64,000 nucleotides of DNA from Chryseobacterium vaccae (GTDB taxonomy: Bacteria; Bacteroidota; Bacteroidia; Flavobacteriales; Weeksellaceae): positions 62,001 through 126,000 of the forward strand of contig NZ_VSWH01000001.1 in assembly GCF_009602705.1 (NCBI RefSeq), read 5' to 3'. The translations under genes and the position numbers were made by a program. Every line of letters begins with the position of its first letter. Positions within the stretch are counted from its first letter, which is position 1. The notes beneath the pieces were generated by a model, which saw only the letters and a program-made list of their open reading frames with translations, searched no databases and had not been told where the DNA came from. Shown one piece after another: positions 45,729 through 53,479 of this stretch.

Positions 45729-46685
45729 ATGAAAAAATTCACCTCTGTGAGTGATGTAGAAAGCTTACAGGATATTATAAAAAAAGCTTTAGAAATTAAA
45801 GAAAATCCTCTTTCGGAAACTGAAAAAGGAAAAGGAAAAACAATTGGATTGGTATTTTTGAACTCAAGTTTGAGAACCCGTTTAAGCAGCCAGATAGCGG
45901 CTCAGAATTTAGGACTAAATGTATTGACTTTAAACGCAGCCCAGGAAGCCTGGAATCTTGAATTTGCCGATGGAGCCGTAATGAACGGAGATACGGTAGA
46001 ACATATCAAAGATGCTATTGAGGTTTTAAATCAATATTGTGACATCATCGCGGTACGTTGTTTTGCGGGAATGAAAGTTAAGGAAGATGATGTTAACGAA
46101 AGTATTTTGAGTCAGTTTGAGCAGCACGCAAAAGTACCCGTTATTTCTCTGGAATCAGCAACCCGTCACCCTTTACAAAGCCTTGCAGATTGTATTACAA
46201 TTACTGAAAGCTGGAAAGAAGAACGCAAACCAAAAGTGGTTCTCACCTGGGCACCTCACATCAAACCGATTGCCCACGCAGTAGGAAACTCTTTTGCAGA
46301 ATGGATGCAGGAAATGGATGTGGATTTTGTGATCACCAATCCGGAAGGTTATGATTTGGATAAAAATTTTACAAAAGATGTAAAAGTAATTCATGATCAG
46401 AACGAAGCTCTGAAAGATGCAGACTTTATTTATGTGAAAAACTGGTCGTCTTTTGAAGATTATGCAGCAATGCCTGAGGTAAAAGAAAACTGGATGCTGA
46501 CCAATGAAAAATTGGAAAATACCAACGATGCAAAGGTAATGCATTGCCTTCCCGTCCGCAGAAATGTAGAACTCAGCGACGAGGTCATGGATGGTAAAAA
46601 CTCCATTATCTATCAACAGGCAAAAAACCGGATATTCTCTGCTCAGACCATCTTCAGCGAAATGTTGGACAACATAAAATCATAA
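45729..46685 (+). CDS. argF': N-succinylornithine carbamoyltransferase
   Basis: The 318-residue transcarbamylase carbamoylates N-acylornithine, using carbamoyl phosphate from CarAB. Phosphate-binding motif SSLRTR (46-51), TRHPLQSLAD and the C-terminal HCLPVRRN are seen. The substrate-determining residue in the loop NGDTVEHI is Val90. In acetylornithine transcarbamylase this site is Glu, and in the Bacteroides fragilis succinylornithine enzyme it is Pro. Published mutagenesis shows that small residues at this site favour the succinyl substrate, so N-succinylornithine is predicted here. Confidence 0.9.
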   Translation: MKKFTSVSDVESLQDIIKKALEIKENPLSETEKGKGKTIGLVFLNSSLRTRLSSQIAAQNLGLNVLTLNAAQEAWNLEFADGAVMNGDTVEHIKDAIEVLNQYCDIIAVRCFAGMKVKEDDVNESILSQFEQHAKVPVISLESATRHPLQSLADCITITESWKEERKPKVVLTWAPHIKPIAHAVGNSFAEWMQEMDVDFVITNPEGYDLDKNFTKDVKVIHDQNEALKDADFIYVKNWSSFEDYAAMPEVKENWMLTNEKLENTNDAKVMHCLPVRRNVELSDEVMDGKNSIIYQQAKNRIFSAQTIFSEMLDNIKS

Positions 46686-46693
46686 TATCCAAA

Positions 46694-46938
46694 AGAGTTC
46701 CAAAAGAATGATTCAACAAAGGACAGGATAGAATCCTGTCAAATTGAAATATAAAATCCGGATTAAAGTCCCGAAGGGACGATTCAACAAAGAATAGGAT
46801 GCAATCCTATTAAACAAAACAAAGATAACATACCCAAAAAGAAAGAATCCCAACGGGATGATTTACCCAAGAATAGGATGCAATCCTATTAAATAAAATA
46901 TAAAATCATTTAACAAAGAATAGGGTAAAATCCTATTA
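46694..46938 (+). repeat. REP-like elements between argF' and argB (R2c-R2f)
   Basis: Three full copies (46694-46741, 46766-46811, 46842-46890) and one half copy (about 46908-46938) lie between the genes. Each full copy has a first hairpin (GAGTTCCAAAAGAATG, AGTCCCGAAGGGACG, AATCCCAACGGGATG) and a second hairpin of the type AATAGGATGCAATCCTATT. The first arm differs from copy to copy but mostly keeps its pairing. Confidence 0.75.
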
Positions 46939-46981
46939 AATAAAATTATCAAACAAATATCAAAAAACACCACAATCTGTA

Positions 46982-47773
46982 ATGAACAAGCTGTACATCA
47001 TAAAAATAGGAGGCGCTCTGATTGACGATGAAAAATTGTTAAATCATTTCCTGGAGCAGTTTTCCGAAATTAAAGAAAAGAAAATTCTTGTTCATGGAGG
47101 AGGTAAGCTGGCGACAACGCTGGCAGATAAGCTTGGTGTAGAACAGAAGATGGTTAATGGAAGAAGGATTACAGATAAAGAGACGTTGGATATTGTAACG
47201 ATGGTGTATGCGGGCGGAATCAATAAGAATATTGTTGAAAAATTGCAGCAGAAAAAATGTAACGCCATAGGGTTTTCGGGGGCAGACGGAAACTTAATTA
47301 AAGCCAAAAAAAGAGAACATCCTGAAATTGATTTCGGATATGTTGGAGATATTAATAAGAAGAGTGTGAACAGGAAGCTGGTTTCAAAACTAATTAAGCT
47401 TGATCTTGTTCCTGTATTTTCTGCGATTACCCATGATAAAAAAGGAAATCTTTTCAATACCAATGCAGATACCATTGCTTCTGTAATGGCGCAGGCTTTA
47501 TCGGAGAAATATGAAGTTGAATTGTTGTATTGTTTTGATAAAGAAGGGGTTTTGGAAGATGTTAATAATCCGGATTCCGTTATCAGAAATGTTTCTGAGG
47601 AGAAGTTTTTGACATTGAAAGAACAGGGGAAACTTCATAAAGGAATTCTTCCCAAACTGGAAAATGCTTTGGGAGCTATAAAAAACAATGTAAATAAAGT
47701 ATTTCTGATCAAAGAAACCGAACTTAAAAATCATATAGAAAATCATCATGCAGGAACTGAAATCTGTTTATAA
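46982..47773 (+). CDS. argB: N-acylglutamate kinase
   Basis: The 263-residue amino-acid kinase phosphorylates N-acylglutamate. The glycine-rich IKIGGALIDDE and VHGGGK motifs are at the N-terminus, and FNTNADTIASVMAQAL in the ATP-binding half. It ends inside the start of argE (26-base overlap). Confidence 0.95.
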   Translation: MNKLYIIKIGGALIDDEKLLNHFLEQFSEIKEKKILVHGGGKLATTLADKLGVEQKMVNGRRITDKETLDIVTMVYAGGINKNIVEKLQQKKCNAIGFSGADGNLIKAKKREHPEIDFGYVGDINKKSVNRKLVSKLIKLDLVPVFSAITHDKKGNLFNTNADTIASVMAQALSEKYEVELLYCFDKEGVLEDVNNPDSVIRNVSEEKFLTLKEQGKLHKGILPKLENALGAIKNNVNKVFLIKETELKNHIENHHAGTEICL

Positions 47774-48830
47774 TAAAGAAGAATTATTGAGTAATGCTAT
47801 AGGGCTGCTTAAAAAACTGATTGAAATTCCTTCATTCAGTAAAGATGAATTCAATACATCGGTAGAAATTGAAAACTTCTTCAGAAAACATCAGATCCCT
47901 ACAAAACGTTTTAAAAACAATATCTGGGCGGTGAATAAGAATTTTGATGTATTCAAACCATCTGTTCTGCTCAATACGCATCATGATACGGTAAAACCCA
48001 ACAAAGCATATGCGCTGGACCCGTTTCTGCCAATAGAAAAAGACGGAAAGCTGTATGGACTGGGGAGCAATGATGCGGGGGCCTCTTTGGTTTCTATGGC
48101 TCAGGTTTTTTTACATTTTTATGAAAAAGAAGATTTAAAATATAATTTAGTTATTGCTTTGACAGCAGAGGAGGAGATTTCAGGATTTGATGGAATTGAA
48201 GCCCTGTTTCCGCAGCTTCCCAATGTGGAATTCGCTATTGTAGGTGAACCCACGCAGATGAATCTGGCGATCGCGGAAAAAGGACTTTTGGTTATTGACG
48301 GGGAAATGAAAGGAACTCCTTCTCATGCTGCTCATCCAAACGATGATAATTCCATTGTAAAATGCATGGAAGATCTTCAGCATATCTTAAACTTCAGGTT
48401 TCCTAAAATTTCAGACTATCTGGGTGAAGTAAAAATAACGTTGTCAGGAATTCATGCCGGCGTACAGCATAACGTGGTTCCGGAATCATGTTCTTTCACG
48501 CTGGATGTAAGGGGTACCGATGAATATTCCAATAAAGAGGCATTTGAAATCATTCAGTCACAGATGAAGTCAGAACTCAGGGCAAGGTCATTCAGGCTTA
48601 ACTCGTCAAAGATTGAAATGGATCACCCGTTTGTACAGGCCGGATTGGAAATAGGAAGGACCACGTACGGTTCACCTACCTCTTCGGATCAGGCGATCAT
48701 TCCTTGTACATCGGTAAAAATAGGACCTGGAGACAGCAGGCGCTCCCATACAGCAGATGAGTACATCCATATAGGAGAAATAGAAGAAGGAATTGAAATC
48801 TATATCCGGATTCTGGAAAAAGTTTTATAA
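47748..48830 (+). CDS. argE: M20-family N-acylornithine deacylase
   Basis: The 360-residue metallohydrolase removes the acyl group from the pathway intermediates. M20 metal ligands are visible in LNTHHDTVKP, GLGSNDAGASLVS, LTAEEEISG and VGEPT. In Bacteroidota this step probably acts on N-succinyl or N-acetyl citrulline rather than ornithine, because carbamoylation precedes it. Coupled to argB by a 26-base overlap. Confidence 0.9.
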   Translation: MQELKSVYNKEELLSNAIGLLKKLIEIPSFSKDEFNTSVEIENFFRKHQIPTKRFKNNIWAVNKNFDVFKPSVLLNTHHDTVKPNKAYALDPFLPIEKDGKLYGLGSNDAGASLVSMAQVFLHFYEKEDLKYNLVIALTAEEEISGFDGIEALFPQLPNVEFAIVGEPTQMNLAIAEKGLLVIDGEMKGTPSHAAHPNDDNSIVKCMEDLQHILNFRFPKISDYLGEVKITLSGIHAGVQHNVVPESCSFTLDVRGTDEYSNKEAFEIIQSQMKSELRARSFRLNSSKIEMDHPFVQAGLEIGRTTYGSPTSSDQAIIPCTSVKIGPGDSRRSHTADEYIHIGEIEEGIEIYIRILEKVL

Positions 48831-49057
48831 AAAAGAAGAAGTGATAGTTTAGGTTTAAAGCTTCTCATCAACAATACATGTTTTAGCTACGCTCGGCAGG
48901 AAATTAAAGTGGAGTTTTTAATAAGGATTTATGCAAAAAGAAAAATTAAAAACAAAAGCTTTTGAATGTGGAGATGTTTTTTTAATAGTTTTTTTACTGG
49001 TAACAGTATAGTTAAGGATTCCTGTCGGGCTGCTGAAACAATATTAAATAATTATCT

Positions 49058-50362
49058 ATGAAAAAAATATGGCAAAAGGATAACCTTGCTACCAATATAT
49101 TAGTCAACAATTTTACAGTCGGAAAAGATCTTGACTTTGATGAACGTCTGGCAAAATACGACGTTAAAGGTTCAATGGCACATTGTAAAATGCTGGCAGA
49201 AACCGGAATTATCTCCGGTGAAGAATCAAAACAGATGCTTTCCGTTCTGGAAACCATTCTGAATGATATTGAGAACAATTATTTTGAGATCGATAAACAA
49301 GCTGAAGATATTCATTCTCAGATCGAAGCGATACTCATTGAAAAATTAGGCGATACCGGAAAGAAGATCCATACCGCAAGATCACGTAATGATCAGGTTT
49401 TGACAGACATCAAACTCTATCTTTTAGACGAGATTCGTGAGATTACCGTATTAACAGATGAGTTTTTTCAGATCCTTACGGGACTTGCAGATCAGCATAA
49501 AAATGTATTGCTTCCCGGATACACACATTTGCAGATTGCAATGCCGTCTTCTTTCGGGTTGTGGTTCGGGGCTTATGCTGAAGCGTTGCTGGATGATGTT
49601 GAACTGCTGTTTTCAGTGAAAAATATCATCAACAAAAATCCTTTGGGTTCAGCAGCAGGATATGGCTCTTCATTTCCGATCGACCGTGAAAGCACTACCT
49701 ATAATCTGGGATTTCAGTCAATGAATTATAATTCAGTATATGCCCAGATGACGCGTGGAAAATCTGAGAAATTACTGGCCATGTCCATGGCAGCCTTAGC
49801 TGGAACGCTTTCGAAATTTGCGTATGATGTATGTCTGTATCTTAATCAGAACTTCAATTTCATCAGCTTTCCGAAAGAATTTACCACAGGAAGCAGCATT
49901 ATGCCGCATAAAAAAAATCCGGACATTTTTGAGCTGGTTCGTGCCCGTTGCAACAGAATCCAGTCGCTTCCGAATGAACTGATTATACTTACCAACAATC
50001 TTCCGTCGGGCTACCACAGAGATGTACAGCTTACAAAAGAGATTCTTTTTCCAGCTATTGATTCATTAAAAGAATGTCTGGAAATTTTAAATTATACCCT
50101 TCCGAATATTCAGGTAAAAGATGGAATTCTGGAAGACGAAAAATATAAATATCTTTTCAGTGTAGAGAAAATCAATGAAGAAGTGAAAAACGGAAGTTCG
50201 TTCCGGGATGCTTACATCAAAGTAGGACAGGAGATTGAAAACAATGAATTTGATTTTGAAGCAGGAGAGTTGAATCATACCCACCAGGGAAGTATCGGAA
50301 ATCTCAGCCTCGATAAAATAGAATACCAGTTCAATAAGCTGAAAAATAAATTATTGGGTTGA
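49058..50362 (+). CDS. argH: Argininosuccinate lyase
   Basis: The 434-residue enzyme splits argininosuccinate to arginine and fumarate. The superfamily signature GSSIMPHKKNPD is present, with HTARSRNDQVLTD in the N-terminal half. It is separated from argE by 228 bases in which no promoter is clear, so it may be the last gene of the arg operon. Confidence 0.95.
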   Translation: MKKIWQKDNLATNILVNNFTVGKDLDFDERLAKYDVKGSMAHCKMLAETGIISGEESKQMLSVLETILNDIENNYFEIDKQAEDIHSQIEAILIEKLGDTGKKIHTARSRNDQVLTDIKLYLLDEIREITVLTDEFFQILTGLADQHKNVLLPGYTHLQIAMPSSFGLWFGAYAEALLDDVELLFSVKNIINKNPLGSAAGYGSSFPIDRESTTYNLGFQSMNYNSVYAQMTRGKSEKLLAMSMAALAGTLSKFAYDVCLYLNQNFNFISFPKEFTTGSSIMPHKKNPDIFELVRARCNRIQSLPNELIILTNNLPSGYHRDVQLTKEILFPAIDSLKECLEILNYTLPNIQVKDGILEDEKYKYLFSVEKINEEVKNGSSFRDAYIKVGQEIENNEFDFEAGELNHTHQGSIGNLSLDKIEYQFNKLKNKLLG

Positions 50363-50380
50363 TCTAAGACAACATTTGTT

Positions 50381-50479
50381 AAAGATCTTATCAAAGCTTC
50401 GATTTCGCTCAGTTGATACTTCTGATTACGAACGACGTTCTGCAGGGCTGTCATGCTGAGCGGAATCGAAGCATCTTTA
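50381..50479. repeat. Inverted repeat of the GTCATGCTGAGCGGAATCGAAGC type (R3)
   Basis: A left arm (AAAGCTTCGATTTCGCTCAG, 50394-50412) and a right arm (CTGAGCGGAATCGAAGCATC, 50455-50474) are near-perfect inverted copies. The sequence resembles a very widespread Bacteroidota intergenic repeat. It could serve as a processing or termination site after argH. The rest of the 328-bp gap 50363-50690 holds only a short AAAGT...ACTTT hairpin. Confidence 0.6.
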
Positions 50480-50690
50480 AAATTGTGAGAATAGATTTGA
50501 ATTAAATAAATGTTGTAGATCTGTAAAAAGGATAAGAATGGAAATTAGATTGAGTGCAGGCGAACTGAGATAAAAACAAAAGGTATAAAGTTCAACAAAG
50601 TAAAAAAACTTTCTTTATTTTAAAAACGCTCAGCAATATTTCTCCTTGTGTATTCTTACGATTATTAATAAATTATCAAATGAAGACAAA

Positions 50691-51152
50691 CTATTCCAGA
50701 TCAATCTTAAACTTTGTAGATTTTTTCACCTCGTGAAGCACAATAGAGCTGTGGTATTGTCCGATATTGGGGATATTCGAAATAACATTAACTGCGAAAT
50801 CATTATATGAGTTAATATCCTTAGCGATAATTTTAAGCATATAATCGTACTCGCCGGAAAGACTGATGATCTCCTGTACTTCGTCATGTTTGCCAATGTT
50901 CTTCTCAAAAGTTTCCAGAACTTTCTGGGATTGTTCCTTTAAACGGACATTACAATACACCACAATATTAAGCCCCAGCTTTTCACGGTTTAAAAGACCT
51001 ACATATTTCTCAATGATGCCCTGCTTCTCCAATTGTTTGATTCGTTCATAAGTAGGAGTGAAGGTAAGACCGATCCTTTCTGATATTTCCTTAACAGATA
51101 AAGTAGAGTCTTCCTGGATGATGCTGAGAATCATTTTGTCTTTTAAATCCAT
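50691..51152 (-). CDS. Lrp/AsnC-family transcriptional regulator
   Basis: The 153-residue protein has an N-terminal HTH (SVKEISERIGLTFTPTYERI, about 18-37) and a C-terminal RAM/ligand domain (EVQEIISLSGEYDYMLKI). Family members sense amino acids and form octamers. I chose ATG 51152 (MDLKDKMILSI). A frame extending further upstream lacks similarity to the family, and a -7 box lies between the two. It is divergent from pyrB and next to arginine genes, so arginine or pyrimidine control is plausible. Confidence 0.88.
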   Translation of the reverse strand: MDLKDKMILSIIQEDSTLSVKEISERIGLTFTPTYERIKQLEKQGIIEKYVGLLNREKLGLNIVVYCNVRLKEQSQKVLETFEKNIGKHDEVQEIISLSGEYDYMLKIIAKDINSYNDFAVNVISNIPNIGQYHSSIVLHEVKKSTKFKIDLE

Positions 51153-51172
51153 AAAATAAATTTGAGTTGAAA

Positions 51173-51180
51173 CAAAAATA
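51173..51180 (-). promoter_or_regulatory. -7 promoter element of the Lrp-type gene
   Basis: The minus strand reads TATTTTTG, 20 bases from the chosen start codon. It supports ATG 51152 as the translation start. Confidence 0.4.
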
Positions 51181-51238
51181 GTATTTATAAATGAAAATAA
51201 GGAAAGAACCACCGGTTTAATTTTTTTGGAAAAATGGT

Positions 51239-51269
51239 TTTGTAGATTCGTGAACTTTTTATATCTTTG
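51239..51269 (+). promoter_or_regulatory. Consensus promoter of the pyrB leader
   Basis: -33 TTTG (51239-51242), 19-base spacer, -7 TATCTTTG (51262-51269). This is an exact match to the Bacteroidota consensus TTTG-N19-TAnnTTTG and the best promoter in the window. Six bases lie between it and the leader-peptide ATG. Confidence 0.8.
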
Positions 51270-51275
51270 CACCTA

Positions 51276-51347
51276 ATGAATAAAAAAGTATTTATATCAT
51301 TAGAATTACCGGGCGAGAGCGCCCTTTACGATATTTATTGTTATTAA
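51276..51347 (+). CDS. pyr leader peptide, 23 codons (candidate)
   Basis: A short open frame starts at the predicted transcription start (ATG 51276), begins MNKKVFISL and ends YDIYCY before a TAA at 51345-51347. It encodes a GGGCG-AGAG-CGCCC hairpin within codons 12-17 (51311-51324), followed by a U-rich stretch. The stop codon overlaps the base of the intrinsic terminator stem that precedes pyrB. The arrangement matches a ribosome-coupled attenuator; three tyrosine codons near the end are the only notable codon bias. Confidence 0.55.
   Translation: MNKKVFISLELPGESALYDIYCY
51311..51324 (+). promoter_or_regulatory. GC-rich pause hairpin in the pyr leader
   Basis: GGGCG pairs with CGCCC around an AGAG loop. 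It is followed by 24 bases with 13 U residues, where low UTP would slow RNA polymerase. Confidence 0.5.
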
Positions 51348-51372
51348 GCGAAGATTTGTCTTCGCTTTTTTT
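51346..51372 (+). terminator. Attenuator (intrinsic terminator) before pyrB
   Basis: A perfect 9-bp stem AAGCGAAGA/TCTTCGCTT with TTTG loop is followed by seven Ts (51366-51372). It lies 20 bases before the pyrB ATG, so polymerase must read through it to transcribe pyrB. Confidence 0.9.
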
Positions 51373-51392
51373 ATGTTCAAAAATTAAGAAAT

Positions 51393-52283
51393 ATGTTTAC
51401 GATTACAGAACTTAGCACCGAGAGAATCAACAGTATACTGGCCGAAGCAATGGCTTTTGCCAATGGAAAAACTGCTAAAATTGAAGGAGAAGTTTTTTGC
51501 TCAAATCTTTTCTTTGAAGACAGTACAAGAACAAAGACAAGCTTTGATATGGCAGAAAGAAAACTGGGACTGCAGGTAGTTCCCTTTGATGCTTCCAACA
51601 GTTCTGTAAATAAAGGGGAAAGTCTTTATGATACCGTAAAGACTATAGAAAGTATCGGAGTGAATCTGGTGGTGATCAGAGATAAAAAAGACCGTTATTT
51701 TGACGAACTGAAAAACATCAGCATTCCGGTAATCAATGGAGGAGACGGAACAGGAAACCATCCTTCGCAGTGTATGCTGGATCTGCTGACGATTTATCAG
51801 GAATTCGGAAAGTTTGAAGGACTGAAAGTAGGGATCGTAGGGGATGTAAAGCACAGTCGTGTAGCCAACTCCAATGCCGAAGCCTTAAGAAGATTAGGCG
51901 CAAAAGTATACTTCTCAGGACCGGAACAATGGTTTGATGAAGGAGCCTTAATCAACGGAACCTATCTGGCGGTAGATGAGCTGATTACTGAAGTAGATGT
52001 TGTCATGCTTTTAAGAATACAGCACGAAAGACACGATGCCAAAATGAGTTTCTCCGCTTCCGAATATCACAGAAGATACGGCTTAACCAAAGAAAGAGAA
52101 AAATCAATGAAAGATAGTGCAATCATCATGCATCCGGCACCCATCAACAGAGGTGTTGAAATAGATACCGATCTTGTGGAATGTAAACGTTCAAGAATCT
52201 TCAGACAGATGCAAAACGGAGTTTTTGCAAGAATGGCAATCCTAAAAGAAGCTCTGGAGCAAAAAGGATATACATTTAAATAA
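51393..52283 (+). CDS. pyrB: Aspartate carbamoyltransferase catalytic subunit
   Basis: The 296-residue enzyme condenses aspartate with carbamoyl phosphate in pyrimidine synthesis. The carbamoyl-phosphate motif STRTKTS is at 44-50, and [11 protein letters not shown] is in the C-terminal half. It is somewhat shorter than the E. coli chain (311). No regulatory chain pyrI is adjacent. A leader with an attenuator precedes it. Confidence 0.95.
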   Translation: MFTITELSTERINSILAEAMAFANGKTAKIEGEVFCSNLFFEDSTRTKTSFDMAERKLGLQVVPFDASNSSVNKGESLYDTVKTIESIGVNLVVIRDKKDRYFDELKNISIPVINGGDGTGNHPSQCMLDLLTIYQEFGKFEGLKVGIVGDVKHSRVANSNAEALRRLGAKVYFSGPEQWFDEGALINGTYLAVDELITEVDVVMLLRIQHERHDAKMSFSASEYHRRYGLTKEREKSMKDSAIIMHPAPINRGVEIDTDLVECKRSRIFRQMQNGVFARMAILKEALEQKGYTFK

Positions 52284-52290
52284 AAGAAAG

Positions 52291-52371
52291 AGCCCCAAAG
52301 GGGCGACTTATCATAGCCATGGGTGAAACCCTTGGAAAATAATAAGAATAAGCCCCGTAGGGGCGGCCTGT
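52291..52371 (+). repeat. REP-like elements between pyrB and carA (R2g)
   Basis: AGCCCCAAAGGGGCG and, after a short spacer, CCATGGGTGAAACCCTTGG form two hairpins (52291-52335) in the same architecture as the arg-operon repeats. A second single hairpin AGCCCCGTAGGGGC lies at 52351-52364. Confidence 0.65.
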
Positions 52372-52401
52372 TAATAAAAAAAGAAAATCTAAATAAAAAA
52401 A

Positions 52402-53475
52402 ATGAAGAAAAAATTAATACTGGAGTCCGGTGAAGTGTTTCATGGAGAAGGTTTCGGAGCAGATTTGGAAACTGCCGGAGAAGTAGTTTTCAATACCGGA
52501 ATGACAGGGTATCAGGAACTGATTTCTGACCCGTCTTACTGCGGTCAGATTGTTTGTATGACCTATCCGCTTATCGGGAATTATGGTATTAACCGTGATG
52601 ATTATGAGAGTATTGAGCCGGCTATTAAAGGACTTATCGTAAAAGAACTTTGTGATCTTCCTTCTAATTTCCGTACTCAGATTACTTTAGATGAATTATT
52701 TAAGAAGAAAAACCTTTCAGGAATTTCAGGAATCGACACAAGAAGGTTAACCAGAATTCTTCGTAATCATGGAGTAGTAAAAGGAAAAATTGTGAATGCT
52801 GATGCAGATGAAAATGCAGTAGCTTCAGAATTGAAATCAACTACTTTCCCAATCAATCAGGTGGAAGAGGTTTCTACAAAAACACCTTATGCCAATCCAA
52901 ACAGAGGTTTCAAAGTTGTTTTGGTGGATTTCGGAGCAAAACTGGGAATTATCAGAGAATTATCTCAGAGAAACTGTGATATTATCGTAGTTTCCCAGGA
53001 TACTACTGCTGAAGAGATCCTGTTGATGAACCCTGACGGAATCATGCTTTCAAATGGTCCTGGTGACCCGGAAGATGTACCACATGCTCTGGATATGATC
53101 CGCGGATTATTAGGAAAAGTTCCCATCTTCGGAATCTGTTTAGGACACCAGCTGATCGGATTGGCCTGCGGAGCAAAAACTTTCAAACTGAAATTCGGAC
53201 ACAGAGGAGGAAACCACCCGGTACTGGATTTAGAGAAAAACAAAGTAGCAATTACTTCCCAGAACCATGGCTATGCAGTAGACCAGGAAAGTTTGAAAGG
53301 AACAGACCTTATCGAAACGCACATCGCATTGAACGACAGAACCAACGAAGGGCTAAGACACAAGATCCACCCATGCTTCTCAGTTCAGTATCACCCTGAA
53401 GCAAGCCCGGGGCCGGAAGATGCGAATTACCTGTTTGATGAGTTCATTCAAATGATGGAGGACTTTAAAAAGTAA
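52402..53475 (+). CDS. carA: Carbamoyl-phosphate synthase small subunit
   Basis: The 357-residue glutaminase subunit supplies ammonia to CarB. The glutamine-amidotransferase nucleophile Cys246 is in FGICLGHQLIG, and the catalytic His/Glu motif is YHPEASPGPED at the end. It lies 118 bases after pyrB with only repeats between, so the same attenuated transcript probably covers it. Confidence 0.96.
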   Translation: MKKKLILESGEVFHGEGFGADLETAGEVVFNTGMTGYQELISDPSYCGQIVCMTYPLIGNYGINRDDYESIEPAIKGLIVKELCDLPSNFRTQITLDELFKKKNLSGISGIDTRRLTRILRNHGVVKGKIVNADADENAVASELKSTTFPINQVEEVSTKTPYANPNRGFKVVLVDFGAKLGIIRELSQRNCDIIVVSQDTTAEEILLMNPDGIMLSNGPGDPEDVPHALDMIRGLLGKVPIFGICLGHQLIGLACGAKTFKLKFGHRGGNHPVLDLEKNKVAITSQNHGYAVDQESLKGTDLIETHIALNDRTNEGLRHKIHPCFSVQYHPEASPGPEDANYLFDEFIQMMEDFKK

Positions 53476-53479
53476 GAAA

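Noticed and set aside
46691..46940. Short repeated units that could look like a CRISPR array
   Set aside because: The units are self-complementary, differ in arm sequence, vary in spacing and lack unique spacers of constant length; no cas genes are present.
48931..49011. 26-codon frame (starts MQKEKLKTKAFECGD) before argH, considered as a leader peptide
   Set aside because: There is no terminator or competing hairpin behind it and no promoter ahead, so an attenuator role is not supported.
51311..51324. The AGAG-loop hairpin as a PyrR binding site
   Set aside because: It has GAGAG in common with the PyrR loop but not the wider conserved stem-bulge context, and no pyrR gene is visible in the window.
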